DNA of 64,000 nt from Dipylidium caninum (lineage: Eukaryota > Platyhelminthes > Cestoda > Cyclophyllidea > Dipylidiidae): NCBI GenBank assembly GCA_017562135.1, contig QEYB01000588.1, forward strand, positions 124,001 through 188,000, in the 5' to 3' direction. The notes beneath the pieces are model-generated. The model had not been told where the DNA came from and made no database searches. It worked only from the letters and a program-made list of their open reading frames with translations. Every line of letters starts with the position of its first letter. Position 1 is the stretch's first letter. The position numbers and the translations under genes were made by a program. Shown here in pieces: positions 49,201 through 60,876 of the stretch.

Positions 49201-52200
49201 TTAATCTCTACTTTCAAGTCTTCCGACGGTTCTGACTGCTCATGTTCTGGATCTAATTAGGAAAAAGTCGGAACTCTGGGTGAGCATAGATGTGGCACTG
49301 AGGGACTTAATGGTCAAATATTCAGGCCTTGGATATCACATATATTTTTTTTGCACATAAGATCTACCAAAAGGAAATACCCATTAAATATCACACTCAC
49401 ACATTTCGAACTGTAGTACTATAAGAGGAGAAGGTCACAAGATAGGGCGGCTCTTATGCGCTGCCTATCAGCACCCAACCGCACCACCAATACATGTACT
49501 ACGACCGGATCTGATGGCTCATACTCCTCCGTATTACTTCACAGCCGCCGAAATATGAGTGGTGGAGAAGAATATGCCAACTTACTTTGCCTAATTGTAA
49601 CGCAATAAGGCAAAATACTTTGCCTCTCGACTCATTTTCGTAGGCACAAATTACCATGGAAGAGAGCAATAATATTTCTGATTTTGCTTTTCAGTTCAGG
49701 ACAAACTTGGGTGAAAAAAGGGCACGAAATAAATCTGGACCCTTCGCCAATAAGAAAGGCTAGATGAGTGGAAAAAAAGGCCCGGAAGATATCTCTCATA
49801 GCGTTACTAAAATCCTGGCCTAAAATTAAAGCACAGCAAAACGCGACTCCATCCCGTCTGCTCCCGCATGCAACATCCCAGCCTCTTGCGATGCTCTGGT
49901 AGACTGTTGCCGAGTGCCAAAATAGCGATAATCGCATGGTGTCACAATAAATAATAAGCTATTAACGAGCTTGAGACAAAATATCCCACTGCCAGTGCCG
50001 AGTTGAAAAATTTGCCGAAACAATCACTGTTTCAATTACATATATTCACAAGACGATTGACTGATGGTGCAAAATAAAAAGAAAGCTCTTTCCAACATCA
50101 AAAGCAGTCCAAGCACTGAGGAGAGGATGTATATACTCAGTGCATTGGACTAGAGAGTAATCAAATGAATTCGGGTGCAACTGTCGTTAAATAAGAGATT
50201 TCGACGAAAAATATACCTACCGACAATGAAAGTCTGCTCCGATGGCAAACTGCAGGCCTCGGAAATGTCTTCATTCGATCTGAAATTGAAAAATTATCTG
50301 ATTAACAGATAATACGACTGAATAAAAAGAAATGCAGAGAGAAGAAACCCTGTGCTACATAATACCCAGGGATTCATGGAACATTTGGATGACCCCTCCT
50401 TATTGAAATACTTTTGAAGGCATTGTTGACGTCAAACGGGTGTGCTTTGTTGCTTACAGATTTGCTACTTCCTGTGTTCGGCGTTGATTGTTCCATAATA
50501 TGGCGATTGTTGGCTAGTAAGAAAACACCCCTACCATCTACTAGTACGTAAAGCTCCACCACGATTTAATTAGGAACCCAGGTCCAATGACGTGCACTTA
50601 TTATTCTGATATTTGCATTTGACAGTGGAAAAAGATTTATTCAGTACCTTTCAAACCCGTCCAAGGGCAACTGGAAAACCTAGTAGACGCAGACGAAACG
50701 TCAATATATACGAAGAAAGCACTTATTTGCAGAATTTAGCAAATTAATGATTTCTCAAGACTGTCGAAATGTATGACCCTTTAATTTAAGGGAAATAATC
50801 TATTGGGTGAAGGGTTATTAAGGAAAGACGGTGCAGACGGCAATTGAGGTCAAAAGTAAATAAAACAACACATCATAATTAGAAGGGCTTTCCAGAAAAT
50901 AAATCATTGCTGAAGAGATTAGAGGTTCTCTTCAGCGGCCCGGAATCCCCATCACTTTAGTAAACTCTACTACCAGTCTAAACAGAGATCCTGTACATTA
51001 GCTAGGTTATTTAATGAAAGCTTATTACTAAAAGATTATGGAAATAAAAAAAAACGCGAAAACCTCTTTTAGCGCAGTTGCGTCAACTATTCTTGAGTTC
51101 TCCTTAGCGTCTTCAGTAAACAAATTTTTCAGTTTCGGTTCATAATGCAGAGTTAGAGGACAAAGAATTGCTGGTTCGTCATATTTCAAATGTGTTAACT
51201 ATCACTTATGTCAATGAAGTAGAAGTAATGGACAGACGGACATACGGAGGTAGCCGAGAAGGTCCGAGACAATGTGGGAGACATGGCGTGTGCAAAAAAT
51301 CAGTATTTGGTAATTATGACGTTTTAATTTTTATTCGTCTCGGGAGGCATGAGACCTAGCAAACCCTCTTCCCTCATGAAATAAATAAGAGAGATTAGAG
51401 AAATGCCAGTACTCATGACGCCCGCATTTCTCTGATACCCACTAGTGAGTGGGGCGCATATTTGTTGACGCAGGAGAGGTTGAATTCAGCACATTTACAT
51501 TGAATTTTTAATTATTTTCCAAGACTACTTTCATCATTGCGCCTGAATCATTGACGACCACCTGACTTTCTCAACGCAGGATGATAAAGGTGAACAGTTA
51601 TTAGAAGAGAAGTGAGAGGTCATTGACGTATTCAACCACTAGGTTAATCATAAGTCTCAGATGATAAAAATGTTTCACGGTCATCATATGTGTCCCACCT
51701 TCTTTCAAGAAAGTGTCCAACTTACCGTTGAACAGTCTTCTCTGTTACCATGCTGATAGCAGGCCCATCGTCAAGACAAGGTGTGGGGCGACGGAGGTTG
51801 GCGAGAGGAGAAGTTGAAAATTGCAGGCGATGACACGTAGTTCGGTAATTGCCTTCATTCTGTTCATCGTTCAAGGCTGGAGGAGAGTTCCTGCGCAAAG
51901 GTAAGTAAAGTAAAGCTGCGGTCGAGAAGGGTGCGAAAGGATGACGTAAAGATTCACCAGTCTATTTCACACATTTGAGTGAAGGAAGAAAAGTATGCTG
52001 TTAGAAAGATAGTGAGCATTAGCGGTAAGTTGTTCCGCGTAAACGTTTACAAGAGGTCATTAATGGCTTCACCAGAAAACCTGATAAGAATACGCAATTT
52101 CGAGTAAGACAGCCTCGGAAATTTGGATTAATTAAGCACAAGTGAGCGAGGACTCCACAGCGCCTACACGACCAATCTTGCCAGTATCCACCGAGAAAAG

Positions 52201-55200
52201 CAGCAATTTCTGCACAAACGGCCTGCAAGTTCAGCCAGAGATATAAACCTCCCACACATTTGCAAGAAGGCTTTGTGAAGGGGAATAAACCTGTTTGCAC
52301 CCAAGGATGCGTTACTATTCTGATCCACCTGGCCAAGTCAAGCATTATTATGAGATAAGAAAGCGTTTGGGCCGTACGTTCTCCTAGAACTGTGTCCATT
52401 CTGTGACATATTCTGGATATTGGGTTGGCAATTAAGTGGTTTCGGGTTTTAAGTAAGAATCAAAAGTCAAAACCTTTGCTGAAAAATATAGCATTTCAAC
52501 TAGGTACTGCCCATTTTTTCGATGATCTTTTGCCATCGTGCAGGCAGTGTGTTAAGTCCACTTTTTTATAATTTCTGAACTTTGCCATTAATAGACCGAA
52601 TTAAATGTGATTTGATATCAGAAGCGGCAGTAAAATTTTTGCCATTTGAGGATTTCCATATGGAACGGCGGAATAAGTGGTAATCGGAAGGCACACATCC
52701 CAACTCAGATTCAGTTATCTTGGGCGTGACCAAAATTGTGTGCCGCTTTGCATTATCATGGTGGAAAGGACGAACCCTTACGTTTTGCTTGAATGGAATC
52801 GCCCAATTTGCCGAGTTGTTGAACGTACACGCTTGAACTGATCGTCTGATTGCTTGGTAAAAGTCCGAAGTGAACAATTCCCTTTTGAACTCCCACCAGA
52901 CCGCCAGCATAATCCTTCTTGATGAATCTCTGCCTTTAAAGTCTTCTGGACTGGTTCATCTTCCGTCATCGTCCACCATCTCTTCCGGTCAACGCTCTTC
53001 TTATAAGCTACCCACTTTACACCGCCAGCAAGTAGTCTTTTCAGAAATGGGAAGAGTCGCAGTTGCAAAGGAATTTCCTCAAGCTGGTGAGGGAGGCATC
53101 CAAAAACCGAGTCTCCTGACATGACCAAAATTCTTCAATATTTTCTCTTTCGATGCATGCATGTTATTCGCATCTGAACTTCTCTGCCAACATCTCGACA
53201 ATCTGAATTGGCAATGGTCTCAATGTGGGTGAGTCCCATCGACTTCAACTGGACAGACTGACAAATTTTTGGTAATTTTTCAATGCAACATCATTAGAAC
53301 GAAATGTGGCACATCTATTTTGACACTGTCTTTCTTTCAAGGCCACACTCTCATATAAAGTAAGCAACTTCTTTTTTGCTCGCGATGCCATGTTCCCTTT
53401 TGGCAAATAACACAATTTGTCTTAAGTGCACGTCTTGCACCTTCACTTTAAATTGGGATAACAACGCAACTACCGGACAAAAAGATATAATTTTTACTAA
53501 GTGCAAGTATAAGGGCAAAAATAAGGGAAAATATGGGATAGCTATTTTGAATAAGTTAACGAAACAAAAAAGTGTAAGACCCATCTGTCGAAAAATCCGC
53601 AATTCCTCAGTTGCCAACCAAATAGTTCACCCCACAAAAGATACGCAGCCAGGAGACGAAATGCCGTCTTGAATTATGTAACCATGCAATATCGTATTTA
53701 ATCCTCCACTTAAATCCATTACCATTGCTGATTCTTTCAACTTCATTAAGGTACATTTTGCACAGCTGGCTTTAATTCGCCTATTAACGATAACTTTGCA
53801 TGTCTTTGGGGACTAGGTACCCAGAGAAATGCTTCACTACAAATAATTGAATGTAAAACAATTATATAAAGGAATTTTTCGAGTCTAAAAAAGAATAAGG
53901 GGGACCTATGCAGGTGCAATGATTAAAATAACACATAATTCGCCAGTCCTCGTAATAAGTATTGAAGCAATCATTAAGGAATGAAATCCTACCTTGCCAA
54001 ACCCTCTAACTTCCTCCATCCGGGATATGATGGTGGCTCCTCTGCCTCCCTGTCCAGACTCGAAATCGACTCAATTTTCTGCGACAATGCGGTCAAACTC
54101 CTCAAGAAAGTTGCGGAAAAATGAGTAGCCTCACTACCCCTCATCACCGGAAAATTTTCACATCTGGTAAATGACACAATCCAAATAATTATTTTTACTC
54201 AAATGGTTTTAAGCAGAGAATGATAAAACTCAACAGCTCACTGTATTGGCCTAGTGATAGGGTGCGATGGTTCAGAGGGGATGTCAACGGATACTGTTTG
54301 AGAAACAATTTTCGGTGGATTCACTTTCGCTTTGGCTACAGCTTCATCATTAATTGGGAGGAAAATTGAGTCGGAACGAAGGAGGTGCGAAGTGCTGGTA
54401 TAGAGTTACAGGGAACTAACAACGCGAAACAGCATACAAATTAATGGGGAAATGGTCAAATTACTCACCAAAGTCCATCAAACGTAGCTATTGCATGGCA
54501 GGAGGCCGCATAATGTTGTGGTTGACGAAGGAGCTCATGTTGCGGAGTCTGAGGATTTGAAATCCATGAAATAAGGAAAGTCGCTACGTATTCGGGAGAC
54601 AATGCAGTAGACTTACCCCAAATCCGTCCACAGAGTCTGCCAAATATGAGGCTAAAATTGAGGAAAGATAGATGAGGAACGAGACTATGCACTTTTGTGA
54701 CTTTATGTCCTTGAGCGATCCCAATTATAGTTAAAATAATTCCACTATCTGTAATCGGCCAAGGCCATGTATACTGTTAGTTATGAACACTCAAATATTA
54801 AGGCTATCAAATATCCATCCATCTGGAAAGACCCACAAGCAGTAGTGGCGCCGTTATAAGTAATGTTTTGAGCACTTCTGGCTCGTTGTAACCACCGTGG
54901 AGGCGTGGCTCCGCGTGCACTAGCAGAAGTGGATTTGGTATTAGTAGGATCGCGTTTTACCAAGGCAATTCGTGAGCAAGCAGTTCGTTGGGCGGTATCA
55001 CCATGTCGACGAAACCGAGACCTCCCCTGGAATATTAGCTACGGCGAAAGGAAGAAAACAGTTCATCAGCAAGATATTTAGGCACTAGGCTAATTGTTTG
55101 ACGGAATTTCCAACGCGTTGCCTTGATATAAGTGCGGAGTGATTTCTCGACAGTTGTCAACAGAGTTGCTCCCAGAGAAATATGCATCATGGCGTCTTGA

Positions 55201-56945
55201 GAGAATACTTAGATTAAATGAAAAGACAAGGCTCTTATAATTGTGCCCAATTGGCTACTTACTGCAACTTCGTAGTAGAAGTTAAATAGATCGCTTTGGG
55301 ACATTAAGGTAAACACATGGGATTGCCTACCTATATATGGAAATAAATTACAAAATCCAGGGTTCATTTTAGCCCCTAATGAATATTAAGCATACAGCAG
55401 CATGAGAAAGCAAAGCACGAAACAAAAACTTCGATGTAAAAAGGGATAAAGAAACGTGACGAATAACTCACCTGAGGATTCAAATTATTCAAGAACAGAG
55501 TGAGAGCGGATTCGTCCTCAGTGTTATACCTCTGAACAACACCACATTCAGAAATCCATTCACTCAAAAATCTACGAGAATTATTCACTACTTAAATGTT
55601 GTATTACCTCACCTCTCATCTTCGGTGGGCTTATTGCCATCAATGAAGTTTAAGGATGGGAGCAACGCAAGGATGTAGCTTCGGCTGTGAGGTATTCTTA
55701 GTATGTAGTTAAGGAAAAGGATAGTTGCACGGGAGTGCACAAATTTTTTAACCTTTATTGGCGTAATCTGTCTGTTGTCGCAAGTTTGAACTTATGGTAT
55801 TGAAGCAGATCAAAGTTTTACACACTTATATCCTACCGACAAATGAATTTAAAATCACAATAAATAAAGAAAGGGGTCCCTGTTTATAAATAATTCGCAA
55901 ATATAAGTATATCTTCGACCTGCCAGTCAAATACTTGACAAAAGAGTGTGCACCGGCTAAAATCATAGTTGATATTTAAAAATAACTAGTATTTTCTGCG
56001 AAAAAATTCTAACAATAAGACGCCGAAATGCCACGATTTTTAAGGAGTAGGAAAATGATATATTCAAGTAGAGAAAACAAATGGTGGAAACACAAGTGGT
56101 TATACGAACTTTGAAATTATTTAGGATTGGAATGGCATGAAATCATGACCTAAAATGACAAAAGGATACTGGTTGAATGCATATAAATTGCCTTGGATAG
56201 ATAGTTGTAGAAGCAATCTGCAATGAGAGAGGACTTGAAACTAGTTATATTTTGGTGGACAAGTACAAGTTATGCTTTACCTGTGTCAAAGAGTCGATAC
56301 GGTTTTCAGCTAACGATAATACACACAACGAGTCTGGAAGAAAGGTCGCCGGCCAATTCCAAGCTAGATATGTAGTTACAATGGAGCAACAACGTCTGAA
56401 AAATCCGTAGTTTATTTAAAAAGTCAAACACCTTCAATTGCAGAAGGTTAGACAAATCACCCAGCGATTCTATTTCATTTTCTGATAGATCCAGGTGTTT
56501 CAGGGCAAAATTCTGATGCAAGTTTTCAATCGTCTATTTGACATACAAGAGTTCCGATAAAGCTTTCTCACCTTAATACGGTTTCCACACAGATTTAACC
56601 ACGTGAGGTGAGTAAGCGCACTAAGGTCTACAAATTAACAAAAAATGCTGGGCCTACGATCGATGTGTGTTATATTGTTGTACGCGAGATTAAGAATTGT
56701 TAAGCAGGCAAGATTATTTAATCCGCACATATCTTTCAACAAATTGTTTGCAATGGACAACTGAAACCACAGCGAGTGGATTAATCCAGTTAACAAACCT
56801 GCTGAACCTTCTCCATAAATGAGATTTTGTTGATGTCACTGATGTCATTCCTATCCAAAATTATGGAAATAGCATTTGCGTATGAGTGGTCTAAGGTATC
56901 AAGGTCTTTTCCACTGAGATTAATAATGCTAGAGCACATGGACAT
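40255..56945 (-). CDS. CEP97: Centrosomal protein of 97 kDa (CEP97), LRR plus coiled coil
   Basis: Seventeen exons: 56945-56799, 56760-56658, 56627-56572, 56533-56432, 56395-56281, 56217-56150, 55696-55613, 55571-55472, 55026-54961, 54548-54469, 54394-54242, 54163-53993, 51890-51726, 50279-50221, 49252-49101, 45048-44780 and 40444-40255, about 693 residues. The order INLSGKDLDTL, LSIANNLLKDM, LTWLNLCGNRIK, LKHLDLSENEIESLGDL, LKTLLLHCNYISSL, LCVLSLAENRIDSL matches the CEP97 leucine-rich repeats block by block, and FLSEWISECGVVQRY matches the segment after them. The C-terminal coiled coil IRHLVEEVRRLKDW fits the CEP97 coiled coil. CEP97 partners CP110 to cap centrioles and restrain cilium growth. 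The usual IQ motif before the coiled coil was not seen. Exon 5 has a +1 frameshift, and the frame of exon 6 is uncertain. After 40255 the frame either reads through to TAA at 40221-40219 or splices at GTGAGC to an unseen exon. Confidence 0.85.
40445..44779 (-). other. CEP97: Intron 16 of CEP97 (4.3 kb)
   Basis: It has a strong GTAAGT donor after the acidic EDEEGE segment and a CAACAG acceptor. The interior has short open frames on both strands (for instance 41422-41657 and 43345-43611) without recognisable domains, and a 9-bp-arm hairpin at 43078-43101. No nested gene is supported. Confidence 0.55.
45049..49100 (-). other. CEP97: Intron 15 of CEP97 (4.1 kb)
   Basis: It joins the coiled-coil exon ending RHLVEE to VRRLKDW at phase 0. 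A 108-codon open frame near 46568-46894 (minus) is not recognised and lacks support as an exon. Confidence 0.6.
50107..50150. repeat. Strong short hairpin in a CEP97 intron
   Basis: GTCCAAGCACTGAG (50107-50120) pairs with CTCAGTGCATTGGAC (50136-50150) with one bulged A and a 15 nt loop. The stem is 14 bp, shorter than a typical animal microRNA precursor, and flanking bases do not extend it. It lies in the intron between exons 14 and 15. Confidence 0.8.
52420..53622 (-). mobile_element. Degenerate mariner-family (Tc1/mariner) transposon in a CEP97 intron
   Basis: The element is 1203 nt. Its left end begins TTGGGTTGGCAATTAAGTGG and its right end, read inward, TTTGGTTGGCAACTGAGGAA. TA dinucleotides flank both ends (52418-52419 and 53623-53624). 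The minus strand carries a broken mariner transposase in several frames: a Met-initiated N-terminal piece from about 53389, then VKWVAYKKSVDRKRWW, DEPVQKTLKAEIHQ, FHHDNAKRHT, PSDYHLF and SNGKNF. The first catalytic Asp (family GDEKW) is replaced (GGVKW). The second (HDNA) and third (SDYH) remain, but the spacing between them is short because of a deletion. Frameshifts and stops make it inactive. It sits in the intron between exons at 53993 and 51890. Confidence 0.92.
55472..56945 (-). other. CEP97: LRR-encoding exon cluster of CEP97 with introns of 30-41 nt
   Basis: The first five exons are separated by introns of 38, 30, 38 and 36 nt; the intron after exon 7 is 41 nt. The 30 nt intron (56657-56628) begins GTAGGC and ends TTTGTAG. 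Each removal preserves the CEP97 alignment and the phase. By contrast the later introns reach over 4 kb, so small and large intron classes coexist within one gene. Confidence 0.8.
56332..56340 (-). other. CEP97: +1 frameshift inside CEP97 exon 5
   Basis: The LRR frame ending ELAGDLSS and the next LRR frame starting SLCVLSLAENR align with CEP97 at correct spacing but differ by one extra base here. Without correction translation stops at TGA 56308-56306. A 46 nt GTAACT...CTTCCAG intron (56379-56334) would restore the frame, but it would delete the conserved CNYISSL part of a repeat. It may be a sequence error, an allele-specific break or unusual splicing. Confidence 0.7.
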
Positions 56946-57738
56946 GTCAGAAATCGCGCAGAAAAAGCATACAACAAAACGTAGCCAGTGACAACGGCTC
57001 TTCGGCAGATATAAACAAAAACAAAGGGAGCGTTTTTGAAGTTAATATAACACCGACACGTGACAAACGGAATCATGTAGCCATGTTAAAGCATGTGCAA
57101 TCACTGCTATTCTTTGACAAAACTGATATTTTAAAGCCGGACCTACCTTACATTTTGAGTGCCGCAATTTAGCATACGACCACTAGCTCTTCACTTGCGC
57201 AACGTTTCACTTTTTTATTGACCTGAGGGTCGAAAAAGGGCTCTGGGGGAAAAAAGCCTTACGGCGGGACGTAAATTCGTTACAATCTCGGGAATTACTA
57301 TCTTCACGACCCAGATCTTTTAAACGTGGATGATGTCACTAAAGCCACAGCTGTAAGGATGTCCGCGAGAACATAATTACCCATGGAGCGGGCTTGACAG
57401 TTAGAAAATAGGACATGAAATGTTATACGGGAAAACTCGCCTTGGTGCCTACACTTATGGCCAAAAAATTAAAAGTGCTTCGAGTGGTAGACATTTGCTA
57501 TCTGAGGTTCTCTTTATCACCTTAATACATCCCTTACAAACCTCAATATTTCTGCGATGTCCCTAAACGAAAATAATCTAGATTATATTTTTGTTAGCAG
57601 ACACTAGTGAAATTTCGCGCTTTAACAGCTTTTACTTCAATCTGGAAATATTTTTGGTCCTGCTACCTTGGGAACATCCAATCTAAATAAACCTCTTACT
57701 CGTTTCGGTGCTTGTCTTCTGTTGGATCTATTATATTG
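56946..57738. promoter_or_regulatory. Shared divergent upstream region of CEP97 and CTNS
   Basis: About 790 nt lie between the two start codons, which point away from each other. It must contain both promoters and leaders. No clear TATA box or known motif could be assigned by eye. Confidence 0.6.
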
Positions 57739-60105
57739 ATGTCTGACAGAGATAATTCTATCTTCCTGTATTTTGTCTTTATTCTTGTCGCAATTCTCGT
57801 TTATTCCTCCTCTAAAGTGAATGATGTATTACCAGACACCACTTACAGTGCCCGTAATATTATTTTCAATCCACGTTCAATAGAAATCTCATTGGGAGAA
57901 GCCTGGAATTTTTCTGTCGAATTTCGGTATGCAGTAGAAAGCACTATTTTATGTTTTAACGTTTCTTAAAAGTTTGTATCTCATGCTAGTTCTCTGTGTC
58001 CATTAGTGCAACTACTTATTGGGTTTCTGGCGTGACTTAAATATGTCTTGCCCGCACCACACGACTAAGAGAATTGCATTACACTTTCAGGAAACCGTTA
58101 CCAGTTCAATGCACCTTTTCCTTTACTTATCAAGACAACAGAGATAAGCATATCACTTCGCCCGAAAATTTGCCAATAGAGCCGCTGAATTCTTTTACCG
58201 TTGATAAGGACTCAAATAAGACCTATCATACAATCATTTTTGCGAAATCACCGGGGTTATTGCAACTTGGTCTTTCTTCTGCAGATCTAAACATCACCGA
58301 GTATGTCGCTTCTGAGCCTTTCACTTGAGTTTCTTCAAACTTTAACTCCTATTGTTCCATTTAAGCATTGAGATTCTTCACACGAGCATAACTGTTTACC
58401 GTCGAAAGTCTTTGTTTGTGCTGCAACAGATTGTCGGTTGGGTCTATTTCCTTGCGTGGATTGCATCATTCTATCCTCAGGTGATCTTAAACTTTAAAAG
58501 AAAAAGGTGAGTTACTCCTCATTCGCAATACTAAATCCGTTCCCTATTAGATACTTTATCATTTTTTTGCTTTGCTTTACGAAATACTTTGCGTCTTCGA
58601 TTTTGCTTACTCTAATACCTACGGAGTATGTTTTTTCGGCTTGTTACTTGCTAGTTCGAGTCATTGTGTCATTAACCAACTAGCTAGTTATTGTCAATAG
58701 AAATAGTCATAAATTTCAATCTTAGTGGGATGGATTAGTTTTAGTAACGTATAAATTCGTCTTAAGCGCACCTTTTCTACTTTTTTTCCCTCATAATTCG
58801 ACTGTGCAGCCTCTTTACTAGAATAGCATATCAGTTGTCGTCAGACCAAGGGTAACTTTGCATTTTGCATTCATTCACATTGTTTACATTTATTAGTGGC
58901 CGACTGTAAGGTCGTTAATACTGTATATAACGTCATCGTTGAGCATCTAGGGTTTGAAAAGAGCAAATCTTAGCTTCACACTGCGCCGTTAAGGAACTCG
59001 TGATGACCAATACTACTATTCATTGTTTTTTCTTTACACTTGTCTACAAACTGCATGATTATGTCCTTTACGGTGTGATTAAATAAACTACATATCTGAA
59101 AAGTTGAAAACAAGCGTTTAGAGTCCGGGAATAATCTTTCTAGTTGTGGTGAAGTATTTGAGTTAACTAATTTATTATCACGCAAGGAACTCATAGAACT
59201 TTAGAAACGCAGATGACTTTTGCTGGAGATTTTCCGTGTACCTAACGTAGAAGCTCATTTTTTTTAAATTTTCAAATATTGTTTTCTGAACAAAGGGAAC
59301 GTAAGACAAGATCTATTATGAGTATGCCATTTTTGTGCCTGTTTTAAATTTCAGTGTGACGGGACTGAGTCTAGATTTCGTTTTTCTCAACGTCATTGGA
59401 TTCGCCTGTTACAGTGCTTTCAATATTGGACTCTACTCTGTACCTTATATTCAGGTACGATTGCTAATTGTTGACCCGACTCTCCGATCTATTACAAAAA
59501 TTTTTACTACCGAAATATTATAGTAACATTTAATATATTGCGTAGGAACAATACTTCAGGAGTCATCCTTCCGGTGTTATTCCAGTACAAGTAAACGATC
59601 TCGCCTTCAGCATCCATGCTCTGATCCTTATGGCAGTGGGAGTTGTCCAGTGCATTGTTTTTGATGTGAGTTTCGATTTGAATATTCCTCGATCACAATC
59701 GCTGCTAATAGCCCTCCTCTTCCCGCCTATATACCTTGCAGTGATTAAGAGATGTCTGCAACTTTTTGTTCCTCAGTGGCGCCATGGTGCAGCCTAAGTT
59801 ACATCACTTTTGTTTATTTCAATGACTTTAAATTGTTTTCACGGAAACACATGGGGTCCACGGCTTTTGTTACCATTGTAGAAACCGAAGTAGAAATTTT
59901 ATTTCTTAGTGTCTCAATGTTTCCGATTTTTCAGAGGGGGTCTCAACGCATCTCCCGAGTCTGCGTTATTATCGTCTCCTTGATGCTTCTCTTTATATTT
60001 ATCTCCACCCTATTGGCAATTTCCAACGTTATCACTTGGCTCACCTGCCTCTACTTCTACTCCTATGTCAAGCTCTCTGTTACTCTGATCAAATATATCC
60101 CTCAG
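57739..60105 (+). CDS. CTNS: Cystinosin, lysosomal cystine/H+ exporter (PQ-loop family), 5' part
   Basis: Six exons with matching phases: 57739-57926, 58091-58300, 58366-58506, 59355-59454, 59546-59665 and 59935-60105, giving 310 residues. An N-terminal hydrophobic signal (FLYFVFILVAILVY) leads into a lumenal domain with N-glycosylation sites (NFS, NKT, NIT). Then come the first PQ-loop (QQIVGWVYFLAW, FYPQVILNFKRK), SVTGLSLDFVFLNVIGF, AFNIGLYSVPYIQ, VNDLAFSIHALIL, and YFYSYVKLSVTLIKYIPQ, which opens the second PQ-loop. This is the cystinosin order; the family exports cystine from lysosomes with protons. The last two or so transmembrane segments and the C-terminal lysosomal sorting signal are missing and should lie past the right edge, since none was found to 64000. 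The start is the first in-frame ATG before the signal peptide. Confidence 0.93.
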
Positions 60106-60855
60106 GTGAGAGTCTTTCCTTTCTCATTGTTCTTACCACGCCGTGTTCGAGTAGTGTTTCTGCTTAGCGCAAAATTCACTTGAGTCAACTTTTTTTACAG
60201 ATGGTAAAAGAGTATATTCTTTTTGATAATTTTCTCGTTGTCACTTTCCTTTACTTTGTTTCAACTTAAACTAGTAACTCCATTCCTATGTTTGATATGT
60301 CGGTCGTTTGTAGCGGATTTGACTCTGCCATGTGTCGCCCTCCCTAACCGATGCCCTGAGCTCATTGAAGACTGGAATTCCTTTGCTTGTTTCAAATGAT
60401 TTCAATACTTTTAAGCGTGAGCTATGACTGTTGCCATGAGGTCACTTTGGCGTCTGTGGCCGCTTTTTAAGAGCGTATAAACTGTCAAAGTAATCATCTG
60501 GCTCAAAAGTCAACACGAATAACATTCCTTAAAAGTGGTAGTAAACATTTATTTCAAAGGGATTTGCAATTGTGATTTACGGCATTGATTCGGAGTTTTT
60601 CATCCTTGTAGTGGAGTAGAAAACCCAACTAGAAACAACTTTGTACGTGATATCTCAGTTCATTTTATTTCCTAGAGTCAACAAACTGTTGTTAACAAAT
60701 CTTTTCTGTCCTTAGTTTTGGCAAAATTAACCCACGAATGCATGTATTGCACAATCAAGTCATATGATTTATGCACACTATGTTACCACAAGGTTCTGAG
60801 TGCCCCCATGACACTTTCTTGGGATCTACAAACTGACAACTGAAGTTCTATTCAC

Positions 60856-60876
60856 AGTCTTAGTTTAACTAAGACT
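60856..60876. repeat. Near-perfect 21 nt palindrome
   Basis: AGTCTTAGTT and AACTAAGACT are exact reverse complements around a single central T. It lies in the presumed last visible CTNS intron. Confidence 0.85.
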
